From Liolophura sinensis (lineage: Eukaryota; Mollusca; Polyplacophora; Chitonida; Chitonidae), in contig NC_088305.1 in assembly GCF_032854445.1 (NCBI RefSeq), positions 4,505,152 to 4,569,151 on the forward strand: a stretch of DNA of 64,000 bases, in the 5' to 3' direction. A model generated the notes under the pieces. The model was not told the origin of the DNA and made no database searches. It saw only the letters and a program-made list of their open reading frames with translations. Below are positions 1 to 12,654 of the stretch, piece after piece. A program made the position numbers and the translations under genes. Each line of letters opens with the position of its first letter. The first letter of the stretch is position 1.

Positions 1-1360
1 CAATAAAGAGATCATCTATACACATGTCATGTACTCGTATTATCATTTGGTGTACAGGCATCTGGCTCATCTGACATTTGATTAAGTAAGTCTATTTAGA
101 GGTGGTTATAAATAATTAAACTAGCCTATAAATGATCGTACATCGTGGTAAGCCGCACATGGCTTATGAACGACTTATGGAGACCATAAGTTGCCGTATG
201 GCTGTTTTATTTGGTCGTGTGCGAAGGGTAGTTTTTGTCTGTTTGCCATTTATAGGCAGAGAAGAATTAACCGGACTAGAGCGTGAATAGAGAGTAAACC
301 AAAGAAACGGCGACGGTGTGAGTTGACAAATGGTCACACGCAGCCGGTGAAAAGCGGCTTCCTGTCAGTTTAACTCAGAAAGGGTTTTATTCTATGTATG
401 CATGTAAAGACAAAGATAATACTACCTTATCTATCCGCCACCATCGTGGCTTTAACCAGAATTAGAGGTTTGCGAACATGGTGCACCGTCGAGTTTCAAC
501 TCGCTATCCAAGGCGACTTTAGTAATGAGATATATGTATACGCAGACCAATATTTAACTGGTTAGAAAATATTAGTATGTCTCTCATCTAGGTAAAGGCT
601 ACGAATAGAGACATCAGACTGAGCTAGGGTAGATTTGATCAATGCTCATCAAATCAACCCTCATTGATTGGAGACTTAACAGAAGCAGATTTACACTGAT
701 TGATGTTTGTAGAGAGACGTGTTCCCAGTCATCAGTTACTGTTTGCCATACAAATACTTCGATAAACACAGTTCTATAGCCCTATGTTTACAGGCAATTC
801 CAAACTAATATACATGCTGATGATATGATAGCTCTGGTCGATAATCTAGCGATACATTTATACCAGTAGAAATGACTGGGGACAGTTCTCTATTTGGATA
901 TCGATACTTACGTCTATAAACTATCACTAATGACATCATTGTTTATGCCGTGAAGTAAAATCGATCACAGAAATTCTTTCCGTTAGCTAATGAATGCACC
1001 AATGAATAGACCCTGTACCACGGGGTAATGATAGGTATCCAGTGTTGTATCCTTTTTCAACCATTTTGGGCAATTTGAATACAAACTATAAGGGAATGGG
1101 GACATTTAGCAGTACGCTTGGTAATACTGCTTATAGTCATGCACTACGATGCTGCATTATAGAAGTACATAAAGGTGTCTGATTTGTGTTAAAAAGATAT
1201 CAAAATGGGATGGTCTTTTCTTTAACCGGTTCACTCGAGCAGAAATGCCAAGTCTGGGTTCGTGAAGCGGAGTCCACTTATCTCGGAGTACCCTACTCGT
1301 GCGTGGAAATTGTGCCGTGGGAACCATCGCTAGAGTGACTCGAGCTACACTGACAAGAGA
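1..1360. other. No gene recognised
   Basis: I see no supported coding region here. The only recognisable content is a family-F repeat fragment near 235-400. If the GTPase exon at 1436-1558 belongs to a live minus-strand gene, this stretch would be its first intron, with later exons lying here or beyond the window edge. I could not identify a second exon. Confidence 0.5.
235..400 (-). repeat. Family-F interspersed repeat fragment
   Basis: This matches, in the same orientation, the segment at about 46580-46740, and in reverse the segments at about 43740-43850 and 55000-55100. The shared core reads on the plus strand as a run around GACGGTGTGA followed by a TGGTCACACG/TGGTTACACA-like stretch and a CTGTCAGTTTA block. 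It has no coding capacity. Five dispersed copies in the window are the basis for calling it a repeat. Confidence 0.55.
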
Positions 1361-1435
1361 TCATCCACCGTAGCTTTGTGCACTGAGTACGCCAGGCGCT
1401 GCGGGTAAACAGACGTGACTTAAGTCAACACTTAC

Positions 1436-1558
1436 CTCCAAATACTCTCCTTTTATATAGCGATTGATGAGTGTTGTTTTGCCACAGTTGCAGTCTCCTA
1501 CAATGACGATCTTCGTCTGCACACAAGTCACGGAGGGATCAGTCGTCTCTCCGTACAT
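1436..1558 (-). CDS. Small GTPase first coding exon (Rho/Rnd-like), partial
   Basis: Read on the minus strand, the frame contains TKIVIVGDCNCGKTTLINRY, a Ras-superfamily G1/P-loop (GxxxxGKT) preceded by the usual hydrophobic beta-1 strand. The loop GDCNCGKT, with Cys just before GKT, and the N-terminal extension ahead of the loop are more like Rho/Rnd GTPases than Ras or Rab; that is inference. The exon ends after codon GAG at a good donor (GAG|GTAAGT, the GT at 1434-1435). The only in-frame ATG before the loop is at 1558, giving 41 codons. The frame stays open upstream to a TAA immediately before 1618, so an upstream spliced start is possible. Switch I, G3 (DxxG) and G4 (N/TKxD) must lie in later exons, which I do not see in the window. 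The family acts as a membrane-associated GTP-binding switch, often on actin. An isolated retro-fragment is unlikely given the intact donor. Confidence 0.6.
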
Positions 1559-1619
1559 CTTGCTATAGTTAAATCGTGTGGAGTCAAAATCCGAAGGGGC
1601 TATACTGTCATTCACCAAT

Positions 1620-4040
1620 TACGTTCTTATTAATATATCCGCCTCCACATATGTCACAGTTCATCAACTCGATTAACATGAGCTAATCAAAATCTTGTAA
1701 AAATAAAACACAAATTTCACACGAAAAAAATCCTCCTTTAGGATCGAGCGATGATCACAACACTTTAATAATTTATAGGCGAAAAATCCTGCGAAATCCG
1801 ACGAAAGAAAAATCGGCGTCGGCACCTCGATCCTTGCCCAGGCTATACAGCTGTGGTAAAGTTCACAAACTCGATTAACTTGAGGATTAAAGATTCAGCG
1901 AAATCAGACAAAGACAAGAGCTTAAAACCTTGGGTAAAATCCAGCTGGTGCTCGAGTCGGTATCACGTATCAGTCACTCCTTCAACACACACACACAGGC
2001 AAAGTGTGCACACCTAACTGAGCGTTCGCGTCTGCCTGATGTGTTCTCTACGGGCTGTAAAGGGGTAAGGTGCTTATCGCCCAGACTATACCGCTCAGTT
2101 GAAATCCGTTATCCTATCTGATAGCGGACGTTCCCTTTCGAGATGACGTTCAAAACAGCTGGCTGCCGGAGTTTCCCCGTGAGGCTACCTCCACAGGGGT
2201 GCCCAGTCTGGGTAAATAAAGCCCCCTTTTATATCTCTCACCTTAATCCCACCTTCTGGTTGATCTAAGGGCCAAGTGGACCGAACCGAGGTAAATATGG
2301 AACCTTATCAGCTTGTAAATATTATATCGCGTATACAGGCGAATTCGGGTTTCCAGGCTTAGTCTCCAGGTTCCAAATTTCAGGTGGAGTTGCCCTGCTA
2401 TTTCACCAACCTCTGACTTAAGTCCATGACAAGCTTCTTAATCTCTCGTTGATCCGAATGAAGTGTTCAGATTTTGCCGTCTATCCCTGTGCTAAAAGCG
2501 GCATCGGCCCGACAGACCCGTGCGTCTACTCCCTGTACGACCGACTAACCTGTTGACTGCACCCTAATGCCCCATTCATCAACTCAACAGGCGGAGGTGT
2601 GCCCGTCAGGCCTCGGGGAATGTCTATCGACCCGGACCGGACACAGTTCTTCGGTAGTCACTGAGAGGGAAGAAAGCTTCCGTTAATTTTGGACGAGCTG
2701 CAGGCCAGCGGAGATGTAAAACTGACAGAGAAGAGAGATAGAGAGCGTTCTCTTGTCTGACTGCTGGCTTAACACACTGCTCTACATTACACTCATCCAA
2801 ATCAATGTACCCAAACAAGCCGGCCCTTACTCGGCTGTGTGAGTACACAGCCAGCACGACTCATGAATGATCTGCCTCTTACGAGCCGGGTTTCGGCTGA
2901 CCTCTCGGGCGGATATCATTGGTTGTCAACTAGCCGAAGTAACGAGCGCAGCCAATCGGTGACGGGCGTATAATTGCAGATGTCATCACGAGACGCAAGG
3001 TATACGGAGTCACAAACTGGGTTGTTTCGTACAACCCTTCTCTTTTTAATAGCTCTGTGTGAAAAGAAAGAAATAAAAAGCGATAACACAATGCTGTCTA
3101 CGGGACGGGGCGTTGCACTGACGTTCCGCTTCAACGACTAACCCATACCTCAAATCTTACAGTTTTTTGTTGCACCTTACGGTAGCTCTGCCAAAAGTGC
3201 AGAAGTTTAAAACTATATAAACAAAACAAAAGAAACCTAGCAGAGATGAAATGTGAAGGAGACACGGACTACATTTTTTTCTTCTTCCTTAAAAATAATT
3301 CGCACAAGATACTTGGCATCTTACCAGCAGAAAAAAATTCAACGTCACACAGACACACAAACACATGATTTATATGCTCTTACAATTTCTCTGTGTTCTG
3401 AAATGTTTTAGCAGTGTTCTGGAATGTTTTTACCTTTGTCCTGAAATGTTTTTACCTGTACGATTCTAAAGCGGCTATGCTAAACTATGTTAGAGACCAT
3501 ATCGTGTCGAATGACGTTTCAATAACATGGATAGAGTCCGCCATGGATTCGATAATCTAACCACATGACAGTGTACTCCAGATGTTAACATTTTATTGTA
3601 CAGCATACGACTTTCGTTATCCGCTATCGAGACTTAGCTAACTTTCTTCGCGTTACACGTCTCCCCATTCCTATATGCGTCCGTGGAGAATGCTTCTAAG
3701 AGAAGGGTCATATGGTGAACTGACCAGTTTAATTGCCTTTGTGACATGTTGAAGCCTTTAGAATGTGTTCCTACTGACATAACATAATATTAAAGAAATT
3801 TCAATGTTGTTCCGATATTATCTTCGGAACGTACAGTTAACGGACCTGAGGATGTCTGATGGATATGTTGATTTAATAAAAGTCAAAGGATAGCAAATTA
3901 GAAGATGTATATATTTATTTATTAATTTAATGTTTTGAATTGTTGTTTAAAGACGTATCTATAAATGCTTTACCCATATGATGGCGACAAGGCTTACGGG
4001 TGGAAGAAACGGGGGGCACGATCGTCGCAATGTATATACC
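1620..4040. other. No gene recognised; possible upstream region of the GTPase gene
   Basis: No supported coding region. For a minus-strand gene starting near 1558 this is the upstream side, and the part around 2440-2950 is visibly richer in G+C and CpG than its AT-rich surroundings, so it could hold a promoter or 5' UTR exon. That is inference from position and composition only. A short tandem array lies at 3392-3456. Confidence 0.35.
3392..3456. repeat. Short tandem repeat, ~22 bp unit, 3 copies
   Basis: The motif TCCTGAAATGTTTTTACC and its variants (TTCTGAAATGTTTTAGC, TTCTGGAATGTTTTTACC) occurs three times head to tail. There is no coding consequence. Confidence 0.7.
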
Positions 4041-4044
4041 TGAG

Positions 4045-4232
4045 TTATTTATTTGGTTGTTGTTGTACCCCGCACTCAAGAATATTCCACTTATATACGA
4101 CGGCGGTCAACGTTATATGATAGGAGGAAACCGGGCAGAACCGGGGAGGAAGACAGCATGAATTGGACTTGAGTTCACAGCGAACACATGGGTGAGAGGC
4201 TCTTGGGTCATAACGCCGCACTGACAGGCTAA
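4045..4232 (-). repeat. SINE-A copy, internally deleted
   Basis: From left to right: an ATTTATTT tail, the conserved body (ACTCAAGAATATTCCACTTA then ACGACGGCGG), a GGAAACCGGGCAGA block, then directly the tRNA-like head (GGACTTGAGTTCACAGCG). The sense strand is minus, because the A+T-rich 3' tail is at the left. The segment normally found between the body and the head (CCGCAGGTTGCTGGCAGACC in the full copy at 56862-57115) is absent, so this copy has an internal deletion. A 16-base C run and CA repeat follow at 4250-4275. Confidence 0.8.
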
Positions 4233-7200
4233 TTATCTGGACTACAGAGCCCCCCCCCCCCCCCCACACACACACCTTGTTGGACTTGAAACATCGTAAT
4301 GCGTCATTTTGGCACGAAAGACTGAGCCAGGCTATTTGTAGTAGTCCTGAAATTTCCTAACCATTATGAAGCCTGGCCGAGGCCAGAAAAGAAAATACAA
4401 CAAATACTATAATATTAGACAAATCATAATTATACTGATGAGCAAATCACAATAATAAACAAATAACTTTTGGTAATAAGATGTGTGTCTCCACGCCTCT
4501 TCCGAAATAACCACCTATGTGTAATTAACATATGCCGCTTCTGTTTACTGTCTCACGTATTGTAGGGATATAACAAGCCTCCAGGGGTTTCTATTCCCGC
4601 CAGTTACTCTTTAATGCACTTTAATTCCATATATAATCCATTTGTTTTCAGCAATTTGGGTACTTTGCCCTTTTTACTGCCCCATTTACTTGAAATTGGT
4701 GAATGAACAAATCAAATCAAATCAATGTCAGCCGTTTGAATATGGAATACTTACGACGCCATGCTAGAAAAAACGGACACAGGATGGCGCGTCACTGTTA
4801 CACCATGTTCATATATCCAAAAGGCAAAACAGTTCCCCCGTGACGTCACCTGAAACAGACGCGCTCTGAGGATATACAAATAAGTCGCGTTTAATTGACC
4901 GGAACTGGTAACAAAATGGCTCTTTCGATTTCCACAGCCTCCGCAATTTTGCTTAATTTTACTTTAGATACTTCGGTTACACATTATTTCAAAAATGCAC
5001 GGTTATGTTTTTTTGTTTAATTGTATATGGGGGGGGGGGGCTTTATCAAAGCGTACATAGGGTTGGTCTAGTGTTGTGTTTTACCGGCTTTTGGCTAGTC
5101 GTTAGACCTGCCAGGGATCAAACCAGGCGCGGTTCCTACAGAAGACATCGAAAATGGTACTTGGTGCTACTTGGTGCTCAGCACTAAGAGGTTAGAGCAC
5201 GGAAACGGGACTATGGTTCAGCCGGTGTCAGTATCATGTAATTGGGTGGTGTGTCATGCCTGATGTCTTCGGTATCATTCCTCAGTGGCGACAGCACTTT
5301 GGCGGCTAAGAAGACTGAGTATATCGTACACACATCTAATGATTCCTGGTTCCCGGTACGACGAGCAACACCAAGCACACATGCATGCATTTTTTTCTTT
5401 TAACAGGTATAGAGGCTGACAGGCAAGATGTGGTACGATGTAGCTGAACCTTGTGTATAGCTGGTGTTTAAATCACTTGGAGTGAAGTACTGGCCCGTTT
5501 GCATCGTTGCTTCGTTCTCGTACAATGCAAAAATGGCAAGAATAAAAGCAACATTGCATATGTCTGTAGATCATTTAAAACTGTTGAGTGCTTATCTTTG
5601 CGTGAATCTTTTCAGAATGGTATTATACATGCGCATTTGGCAATTTTCATGCGCAATGCAAACCGGGGAAGCGGATCGGGGGAGATTTTTACCGTTGCAC
5701 ATGAACACATGGCATTCCACAACGGTTTGTAAAATTAAAATCCTTTTTGGAGGTAGGTCTTCAATTAAAGTATGCCGCTTGAACTTTAAAAACTCGTCAT
5801 TAGTCGTTTTCAGAATACCCGCCCATCCACATATTACTCGCACCATGAAAAAAAACGCGCCAAGTGGACGAGCGAGGTAATTCCATGCCGGGCCCTATTG
5901 TTTCTGCAAATAGAAAACATCAAGAGCAAGATGAAACGGCTCATGCTGGATCTGTATACATCAATGTGTTCTAAATGTACAGCTTTCATAATTACATTGC
6001 GTAAGTTGCGTTTCTTTTCGGCAAAAATGTTGTGCCATAGGTCCGATTATTTTACCGATCATTATTATATAAGATAGCATATTGTACTGTCACAAAAAAC
6101 GTCCAGGGTAGCTATAGAGACCTGGGAAAAGCCACAGGTGCTATCTCTTATAAAGTAATATAGACTTCCGTATTATGGTGTCAGATGCTGAAACAAACGG
6201 AAGCATGGTGTTCGGACATTTATTGGAACGGTCCAAACGTACAATGTGTATACGTACTATCCTGGGCAGGATTATATATACGCCTGGAATCTTGCCTATA
6301 GCCCAGCCACGATCTCGCGCTACACTCCATTAGGCTGGCGGAGAGTTTATATAAAAGGCAACGAGTTGCAATATATCTAACTGTTAACTATATTGCTTCT
6401 ATCAATGGTATCCCTAAGGGAATTTTTCATTCCTGTTAATACTGGAATAAAGTTGAATGTATGACTTGTTATTGTGGAAACACCTGGCGAGCTATAGGCT
6501 TGCTGGTGATGAAGGATTCTATCATCATGCCTGGATTTTTCGTATATTGATTTGTGTTTGAGTGTGCTACAGCTATACTGTTACTATGCGGATCCCAGAC
6601 AAGGCGGTGTGGGTCAGGAATGGCATGGAGAGTTGTTCTGTTGGTTCCGGGAAGAAGTCACGCAACATGATCCTTTCTTTCCGATCCCTCGCAGATGCCC
6701 GGCAAAATTCTACATCTTTGTATTATACATAACATCAGCTTTCCATTACCAGCTTCAGGAGTACAGCATTGCAAATTTCAATACTGAATAAGATCTTTTT
6801 TCAATTTTTAAAGTTGGCCGCATTGCATCTTCTTCTTTTGACAGTCAGGCATTGATCTATAATGCATATGAGATTGCCATGGGCTAAACGACTGCTGAGC
6901 ATCTACAGCACCAACCTTGCCTTCGTTTCTAAGGAAACGCATTTGCTCAATCCATAAATGTAGACAAGCCACGTTTGGAAACCAAAATCATCAGCGACTG
7001 AAATAATCATTAGCATAGAAAATATTTTATATTCAAATACACACAAACGATGTGACCACACTTAGGACATAAGGCGAGTTGAACATAAAAATATCTGTAC
7101 GATCCTTAAAGTTCAAAGTACAGTTTAAACATTTATAGGCATTTAATTCAGAACAAATGTATAAACAAAATCTAAATGTATAACAAATCAATTTTCAGAT

Positions 7201-7890
7201 AACTGCAGATTTTATCGTTTTTTGTACCCATTTCGTTTTTATTATGTCTAAAACTTTTATCTGTACAGATGTAATGTTTGTCGTTGTTTTCAGTATGTTT
7301 GTGCGAGGCAGTATTTTATTCGATATTCAGTGGGGTCAACTTGTATACACGCACATGTTCCTATACAACATGACAGGCGGGTTTTACGCAAATGCCGTAC
7401 ATGTGCGTGCAATGACAATGTAGTCACCCACAGCGGTAACCTTGTGCCGTTAGGATACACGCACTTATGCCATTTGGCATTCCTTTATCACTGGAGGCGT
7501 CTTACTTGTTCGTTATATTTGTCAGAATATGGACATTATCCATCGGATCAGGCACTGACATATGTCAGAAATACACATTTCATAGTTCTTTTGATCGTCA
7601 TGTGAATTCCACTGAGGCGTTTAAACTCCTTCACAGTGGAAATATGTCCAGAGTTGGAAAGCTGTATACGTGGACACCTAATCACTACAGAGTTATATGT
7701 TCTTTGTTAGAGGCGTGTTTTGACAAGCACAGTCTATATACACTTGTTAATATTAATGCGTTTCACGATTTACTTTGTACATCTCGTCATATTGTCTGAC
7801 TTGAGCCGACATTACCGCTGAAGGTAACTGTAAGCGTCTTTAAGTTGACACTACGTTAATTCCCCACGAGGAGGAGAGGAACTTAAATGT
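4233..7890. other. No gene recognised; homopolymer runs
   Basis: Several frames of 70-140 codons exist here, but none has an ATG plus a recognisable domain, so I do not call genes. Visible simple sequence: a 16-base C run at 4250-4265 and a 12-base G run at 5029-5040. The sequence is otherwise unremarkable to me. Confidence 0.4.
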
Positions 7891-7894
7891 CTTA

Positions 7895-8265
7895 AGTTTC
7901 ACAATGTGTATAGTTCTCTTGTAAGTAAATATAGACAGAGCGTCCAGAATCTTTGACCGTGTATCATTCCGCTTAACCCAAGGTTATCAGTTGTATGTAT
8001 TTATGGTGTGGAATTAGATCGCGACGCTGGATATATGAATAATTGCAATCAAAGCGTCTTTCCAACACCACTGAAAACTATTGACTGTTTCTCTTGCACG
8101 AATCCGTCCTAATTTAATACTTGATTTTCTTTAGTACTTTACTTAGTCCTTTGGTAGTTTGTGTTAAATGTCGTTTTGGGAATGGACTTTGCGATTATTG
8201 ACCTGGAACGTCCATCTTTGACGTCTGGTACACGAATGTCTGTTTCCACGCAGAGATTCTCAATG
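7895..8265 (+). mobile_element. 3' region of a Penelope-like (PLE-like) retroelement
   Basis: This is homologous to the non-coding 3' part of the RT-bearing copies at 36822-37390 (plus) and 46985-47590 (minus). Shared blocks include TCTTGTAAGTAAATATAGAC, GAATTAGATCGC and, at the terminus, GATTATTGACCTGGAACGTC (8194-8213). No RT coding sequence precedes it, so the copy is 5'-truncated, as is common for target-primed retroelements. The assignment to PLE rests on the RT of the longer copies. Confidence 0.65.
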
Positions 8266-8754
8266 TACATGTACATACGTGTACATAACTCCAGATCAAA
8301 GATAAAGGATGTTCTCCAATGCATGCTTGATATGCGTATGCCTTTCGTAAACCATGAAGGAAACCTATAAGTTGATAATCCCAAAACCCATTTCCAGAAC
8401 AACTGAAAACACATTTCCCAAATGAATATATAAGACATAGCTATAGCGTTAAATATAAATATTACATAAAGTTGGCGAGAAGCAGCTATCGGTTTTAATG
8501 ATGCATGCAAACATGGAACGAAGGAAGGTTTAAGGCTTAATTCCACCTTGACAATACTTTAGCCATTTTGTGTCGGGAGATGCACGGAAGACATTCGATG
8601 TTCTACTTATTTTAGTCATTGGGTGTAATTGTTATTCTCACGGTATGTCTGGAAGAGACCAGGTGGTTTTGACGGGATACCGTATTGAGCAGTCTTGTTT
8701 AACACACAATCTTATTCTCGAAGTGGGTATTGCTCCTGATTGTGTTGGATGTGT

Positions 8755-8954
8755 NNNNNNNNNNNNNNNNNNNNNNNNNNNNNNNNNNNNNNNNNNNNNN
8801 NNNNNNNNNNNNNNNNNNNNNNNNNNNNNNNNNNNNNNNNNNNNNNNNNNNNNNNNNNNNNNNNNNNNNNNNNNNNNNNNNNNNNNNNNNNNNNNNNNNN
8901 NNNNNNNNNNNNNNNNNNNNNNNNNNNNNNNNNNNNNNNNNNNNNNNNNNNNNN
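8755..8954. other. Assembly gap (200 N)
   Basis: There are exactly 200 unresolved bases, a size typical of a placeholder gap. Sequence continuity, and any reading frame across it, is unknown. Confidence 0.99.
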
Positions 8955-9019
8955 GTTTAGTTCGCTGTCTGCGCTGTCTTTAGCTATTATTTGTGACGGA
9001 CTAAAAGGAGATTAATTCG

Positions 9020-10090
9020 TCGAGAACTCAGACGTCAGGATGAATGCTACAAAAAGGCAAATATCCAAAACATAATTTCCATGTACACTATAAAATATCC
9101 ACGGTTTATTTCTCGTTCATAACTCAATCATCTTTGTGGAGAGCAGGCTGTCTTGTGGATATCCGTCATATACAGTTTGCTGTACAACAGGCAGATAAGA
9201 CAAACCAGTCGCAGCCAAAGGAATCTGACAGAACTAATTCAATTACCTGAAATCATTTGGGGTTTTCTTTGATTTAGGTATCCAGACAATTCCCGACCTG
9301 TGCGCTCATCAAAAAGCTGGCTGTAAGGGGCTTGAGAAATTAGAAGCGACATATAATATGACCGTCTTGAGTCTCCTCGCTATCTCGTCTAGACAGACCG
9401 CGAGCTGACCTCACCAGAAATAGCAGATGGCAGGAAGAATCGGGGTTTAATACGCCTGGGGAGTACATACCGTTGTCCGCATCCACCATATGACGTATAA
9501 ACGTCACACAGCCACAGCTTTACGCTGTTGAGCTGAACATAATCAGAACAAAATGGCTTTACAATGATGGGATCATGTCAGATATGGCGTCGTCACAACC
9601 ATAGAAGCTGGATGTATTCAGGTGAGAGCGCAACGTGGGGTTTGCTGGGGGGGGGGGGGTATATAACTGGGTTTATGGTGATATGTTCAGGTAGTCAGTT
9701 TCAAGCTTTTTACTCTGTAGGCTATGCTTTGATTTGGCACTGGAGGGGGTTCCCCAGTCACATGAGATATGGACGTACAAATGTAATCTACCTTAGGAAT
9801 GATTCTCTTCTATGTTCTAAAAACGTGACTGTATAAATACAAAGATACACATTAGTCTCCTTGAGGGCCTCATAAGCTCGGCCATAGCCGATCTCCTACT
9901 GACACATTTGCCCCAGGCCGTGTTTAATTCTGATAATTAGGCGTTGTAAGAACTAAGCCTGAGAAAACAATAGGGCCTGTTACTTCATTTGTCGAGTGAC
10001 GACTGGGCGGTGAATCAAACGTCATATACAGTCAGCCGTGTGAAGATATTTTAATTTAAGATGACAGCGACGAAGAGTTAAATGGTAGAC
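9020..10090. repeat. Copy 1 of a duplicated noncoding segment
   Basis: This aligns collinearly with 10785-11945 in the same orientation. The core (about 9157-9620) is nearly identical to 10917-11380: I count roughly 17 differences over about 465 bases. The sequence beyond about 9620 aligns only patchily up to GTTAAATGG near 10085. No frame is conserved between the copies, so it looks noncoding. It contains a 13-base G run at 9647-9659. The site at about 9990 (TCATTTGTCGAGTGACG) is uninterrupted, unlike in copy 2. Confidence 0.85.
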
Positions 10091-10784
10091 ACGGAAAAAT
10101 GTATAACTATGTTAAGTCAACATCAACGCGAATCAAACTTCGTTCAGGGCCAGCACTTGCTCTGAGCCAGGCTTACGCGAATAGGGCAATGTAAAAACAC
10201 GTCTGATGAGTTAATATTAAACGCCACAATAACAAGCTATAAGAAAAAAAAATTATATGGTATGTAAAGTGGCGTAAGTTTTATATGGATTATACAGGCA
10301 GTGCAAATGATGCAGATACATATGGTAGAGCAAGATATAGTTGGTTAGAACTCGTGTCGCCGATAGGCCTATTCAGTGTCACAGATTAACATTGCCATGT
10401 ATACAGTAAAAAGGGAAAAAGGCCACGCTTACATGTGATATGATTGATCGTTTGCCGTTTTAAAGTAACTTTATTTTTCTATTATTAACATTTATTTCGG
10501 AAAACATCAATGGATGGGAGACTCTGGCGGGATACACAAAAAACTGGGTCTAAACCGTTGTAAAACAGGCCGTTTTTTTGGTGTATTTTGGCAGTGTCGG
10601 TGTCCTATCTATCAGGAAGTAAGATGTATGGAGTTCTGAAGGTATAAATGCTATTGTGAAAGCCTGCAACGTGTGAAAAAATTCTGACTCATTGCGTAGT
10701 TTAAAGGGAGAAGTCGATCTAGTTGTCTGCACTGTCCATTATAATCGAGCTATATTTGTGGGGCACTAGAAAGATATCAATCCC

Positions 10785-11945
10785 TGGAGGACTACGACGT
10801 CTGAAGGAGAGTTAGAAAAGGCAAATATCAAGGGCATCGCTTCCATGTATGTTACAACATATCCACGGTTTATTTCTCTTTCATGACCGGGTCATCTTGG
10901 CTGAGAGCAGGGTGTCTTGTGGATATCCGTCATGTACAGTTTGCTGTACAACAGGCAGATAAGACAAACCAGTCGCAGCCAAAGGATTCTGATAGAACCA
11001 ATTCAATTACCTGGAATCATTTGGGGTTTTCTTTGATTTAGGTATCCAGACAATTCCCGACATGTGTGCTCATCAAAAAAGCTGGCTGTAAGGGGGTTGA
11101 GAAATTAGAAGCGACATATAATATGACCGTCTTGTGTCTCCTCGCTATCTCGTCTAGACGGGCCGCGAGCTGACCTCACCAGAAATAGCAGATGGCAGGA
11201 AGAATCGGGGTTTAATACGCCTGGGGAGTACATACCGTTGTCCGCATCCACAAAATGACGTATAAACGTCACACAGCCACAGCTTTACGCTGTTGAGCTG
11301 AACATAATCCGAACAAAATGGCTTTACAATGATGGGATCATGTCAGATATGGCGTCGTCACCACCATAGACGCTGGATGTATTCACGTTAGAACGCTGAC
11401 TGGGATTTGGCGGTCGGTTTGATTGAGGCGGTGGTGGATGTCGTGGCTTTTATTAGGTTATGATAAGATAGGCAAGCAGTCTCAAGGTCATGCCTTGAAG
11501 CCACTTTTTCCGGTATGCATAACTTTGTTTTGGCACTGGATGAGTTCCCTGTCCTATGACATTCAGCTGGAACTGTAATCCACCTAAGAAATGACATAGA
11601 ATTGATCTTGATATTCAAAATCTTAACGGTATAATTAAAGCTACCCGTCAATCTTTATGATGCTGGCAGAGTTTACCTCAGGTGGCATTTTATTCTGATA
11701 TTTAGGCATATTACCTCATTTGTCGAGCTGCCTGCGGATGATCGTTGGTTTCCCCGGTTCTCTGCTCGGTTTCCTCCCACCATACTGCTGGTCGCCGTCG
11801 TATAAGTGAACTATTCTTGAGTACCGCGTAAAACACCAATCAAATAAATAAATCATTTGTCGAGTGACGTGGCGTCAGATAGAGTCTTCCGTATTAAGAT
11901 ATTGTTATTCAGTATGACAGGGACAAAGAATTAAAGGGGTAAGAA
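10785..11945. repeat. Copy 2 of a duplicated noncoding segment
   Basis: This is the direct-repeat partner of 9020-10090, offset by about 1.77 kb. It shares the conserved core and carries a 125-base SINE-A insertion at 11728-11852 that copy 1 lacks. The ~700 bp between the two copies (10090-10785) shows no obvious feature. Confidence 0.85.
11728..11852 (+). mobile_element. SINE-A insertion, 5'-truncated, with target-site duplication
   Basis: The SINE body (CCTGCGGATG, GGTTTCCTCCCACCATACTG, CGCCGTCGTATAAGTGAA) ends in an AAATAAATAAA-type tail. Both flanks carry the 12-base direct repeat TCATTTGTCGAG (11716-11727 and 11853-11864). The paralogous segment near 9987-9998 has this 12-mer once, giving a genuine empty site. 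The tRNA-like head is missing, so the copy is 5'-truncated. This fits LINE-assisted target-primed reverse transcription, which is established for SINEs. Confidence 0.93.
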
Positions 11946-12281
11946 GAAGAAAGTTATAGCATCTGTTCAGAGTGCAATGGGTCCAGATGAGATGAGATGA
12001 GAAGAGACCGCAGTTGAAATCCAGCGTGCACGAACATATGTGATATTCGTAGTGAAACAAAATGGGATACTCAGACAGCCGTTCGGTGTTGCGCCGGTTC
12101 CACGCACCTTGGCCTTGAACATGTAATTTGCGGATTCCCTTCATGTTGCATTTTTTGCTGACGTCGTCGACGACAATTTTCTGGCCGTTTGCATCGGTAT
12201 AACGTTTACTGAAACAACGTATGTTATTGTCTGCATATTTCACCGTCAAAAGTGCATGGGGATGTTATCACAATGTGGTGG

Positions 12282-12375
12282 TTTAACCCGGTTTCTCCAC
12301 TGATTCAACAGGCCGTCATAGCATAAATGAAACAACTTTGAGTATGACGTAAAACAGCAATCGGTCAATACATAT
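12282..12375 (+). repeat. Degenerate SINE-A remnant
   Basis: CCGGTTTCTCCAC, then GGCCGTCATAGCATAAATGA and ACTTTGAGTATGACGTAAAA, correspond in order to the SINE-A body blocks. Divergence is high, so this is an old copy. Confidence 0.5.
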
Positions 12376-12654
12376 ATTTCAATCAGTACAGCATCTTTTT
12401 ACAGACTGACAATATGATTAATGTTAGCTGTGTAGATTTACATGATATGGAGTATGTCTAATGTGACACAGAATAAAGTATTTTACACCGTGGTGGGAAG
12501 AAATAGACATGCTAACTGATACAACGGCGATGTCAAAGTAATCGCCCTAGTGATTGAAGAAATAATCTTCACAGGGCAAAACTTCTTACAACTAGTTTGT
12601 TGGTATATTGTGTTAAAATTAATATTATGTTGGATATTTTTCGGGGCTAGGGAA

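Noticed and set aside
5464-5880. 138-codon plus-strand frame with overlapping frames on both strands
   Set aside because: Starts at GTG, the composition resembles its surroundings, and no domain is visible.
8570-9015. Frames spanning the N run
   Set aside because: They are open only because unknown bases cannot contain stops.
11905-12249. 114-codon minus-strand frame
   Set aside because: Starts at TTG, overlaps the duplicated noncoding segment and has no recognisable motif.
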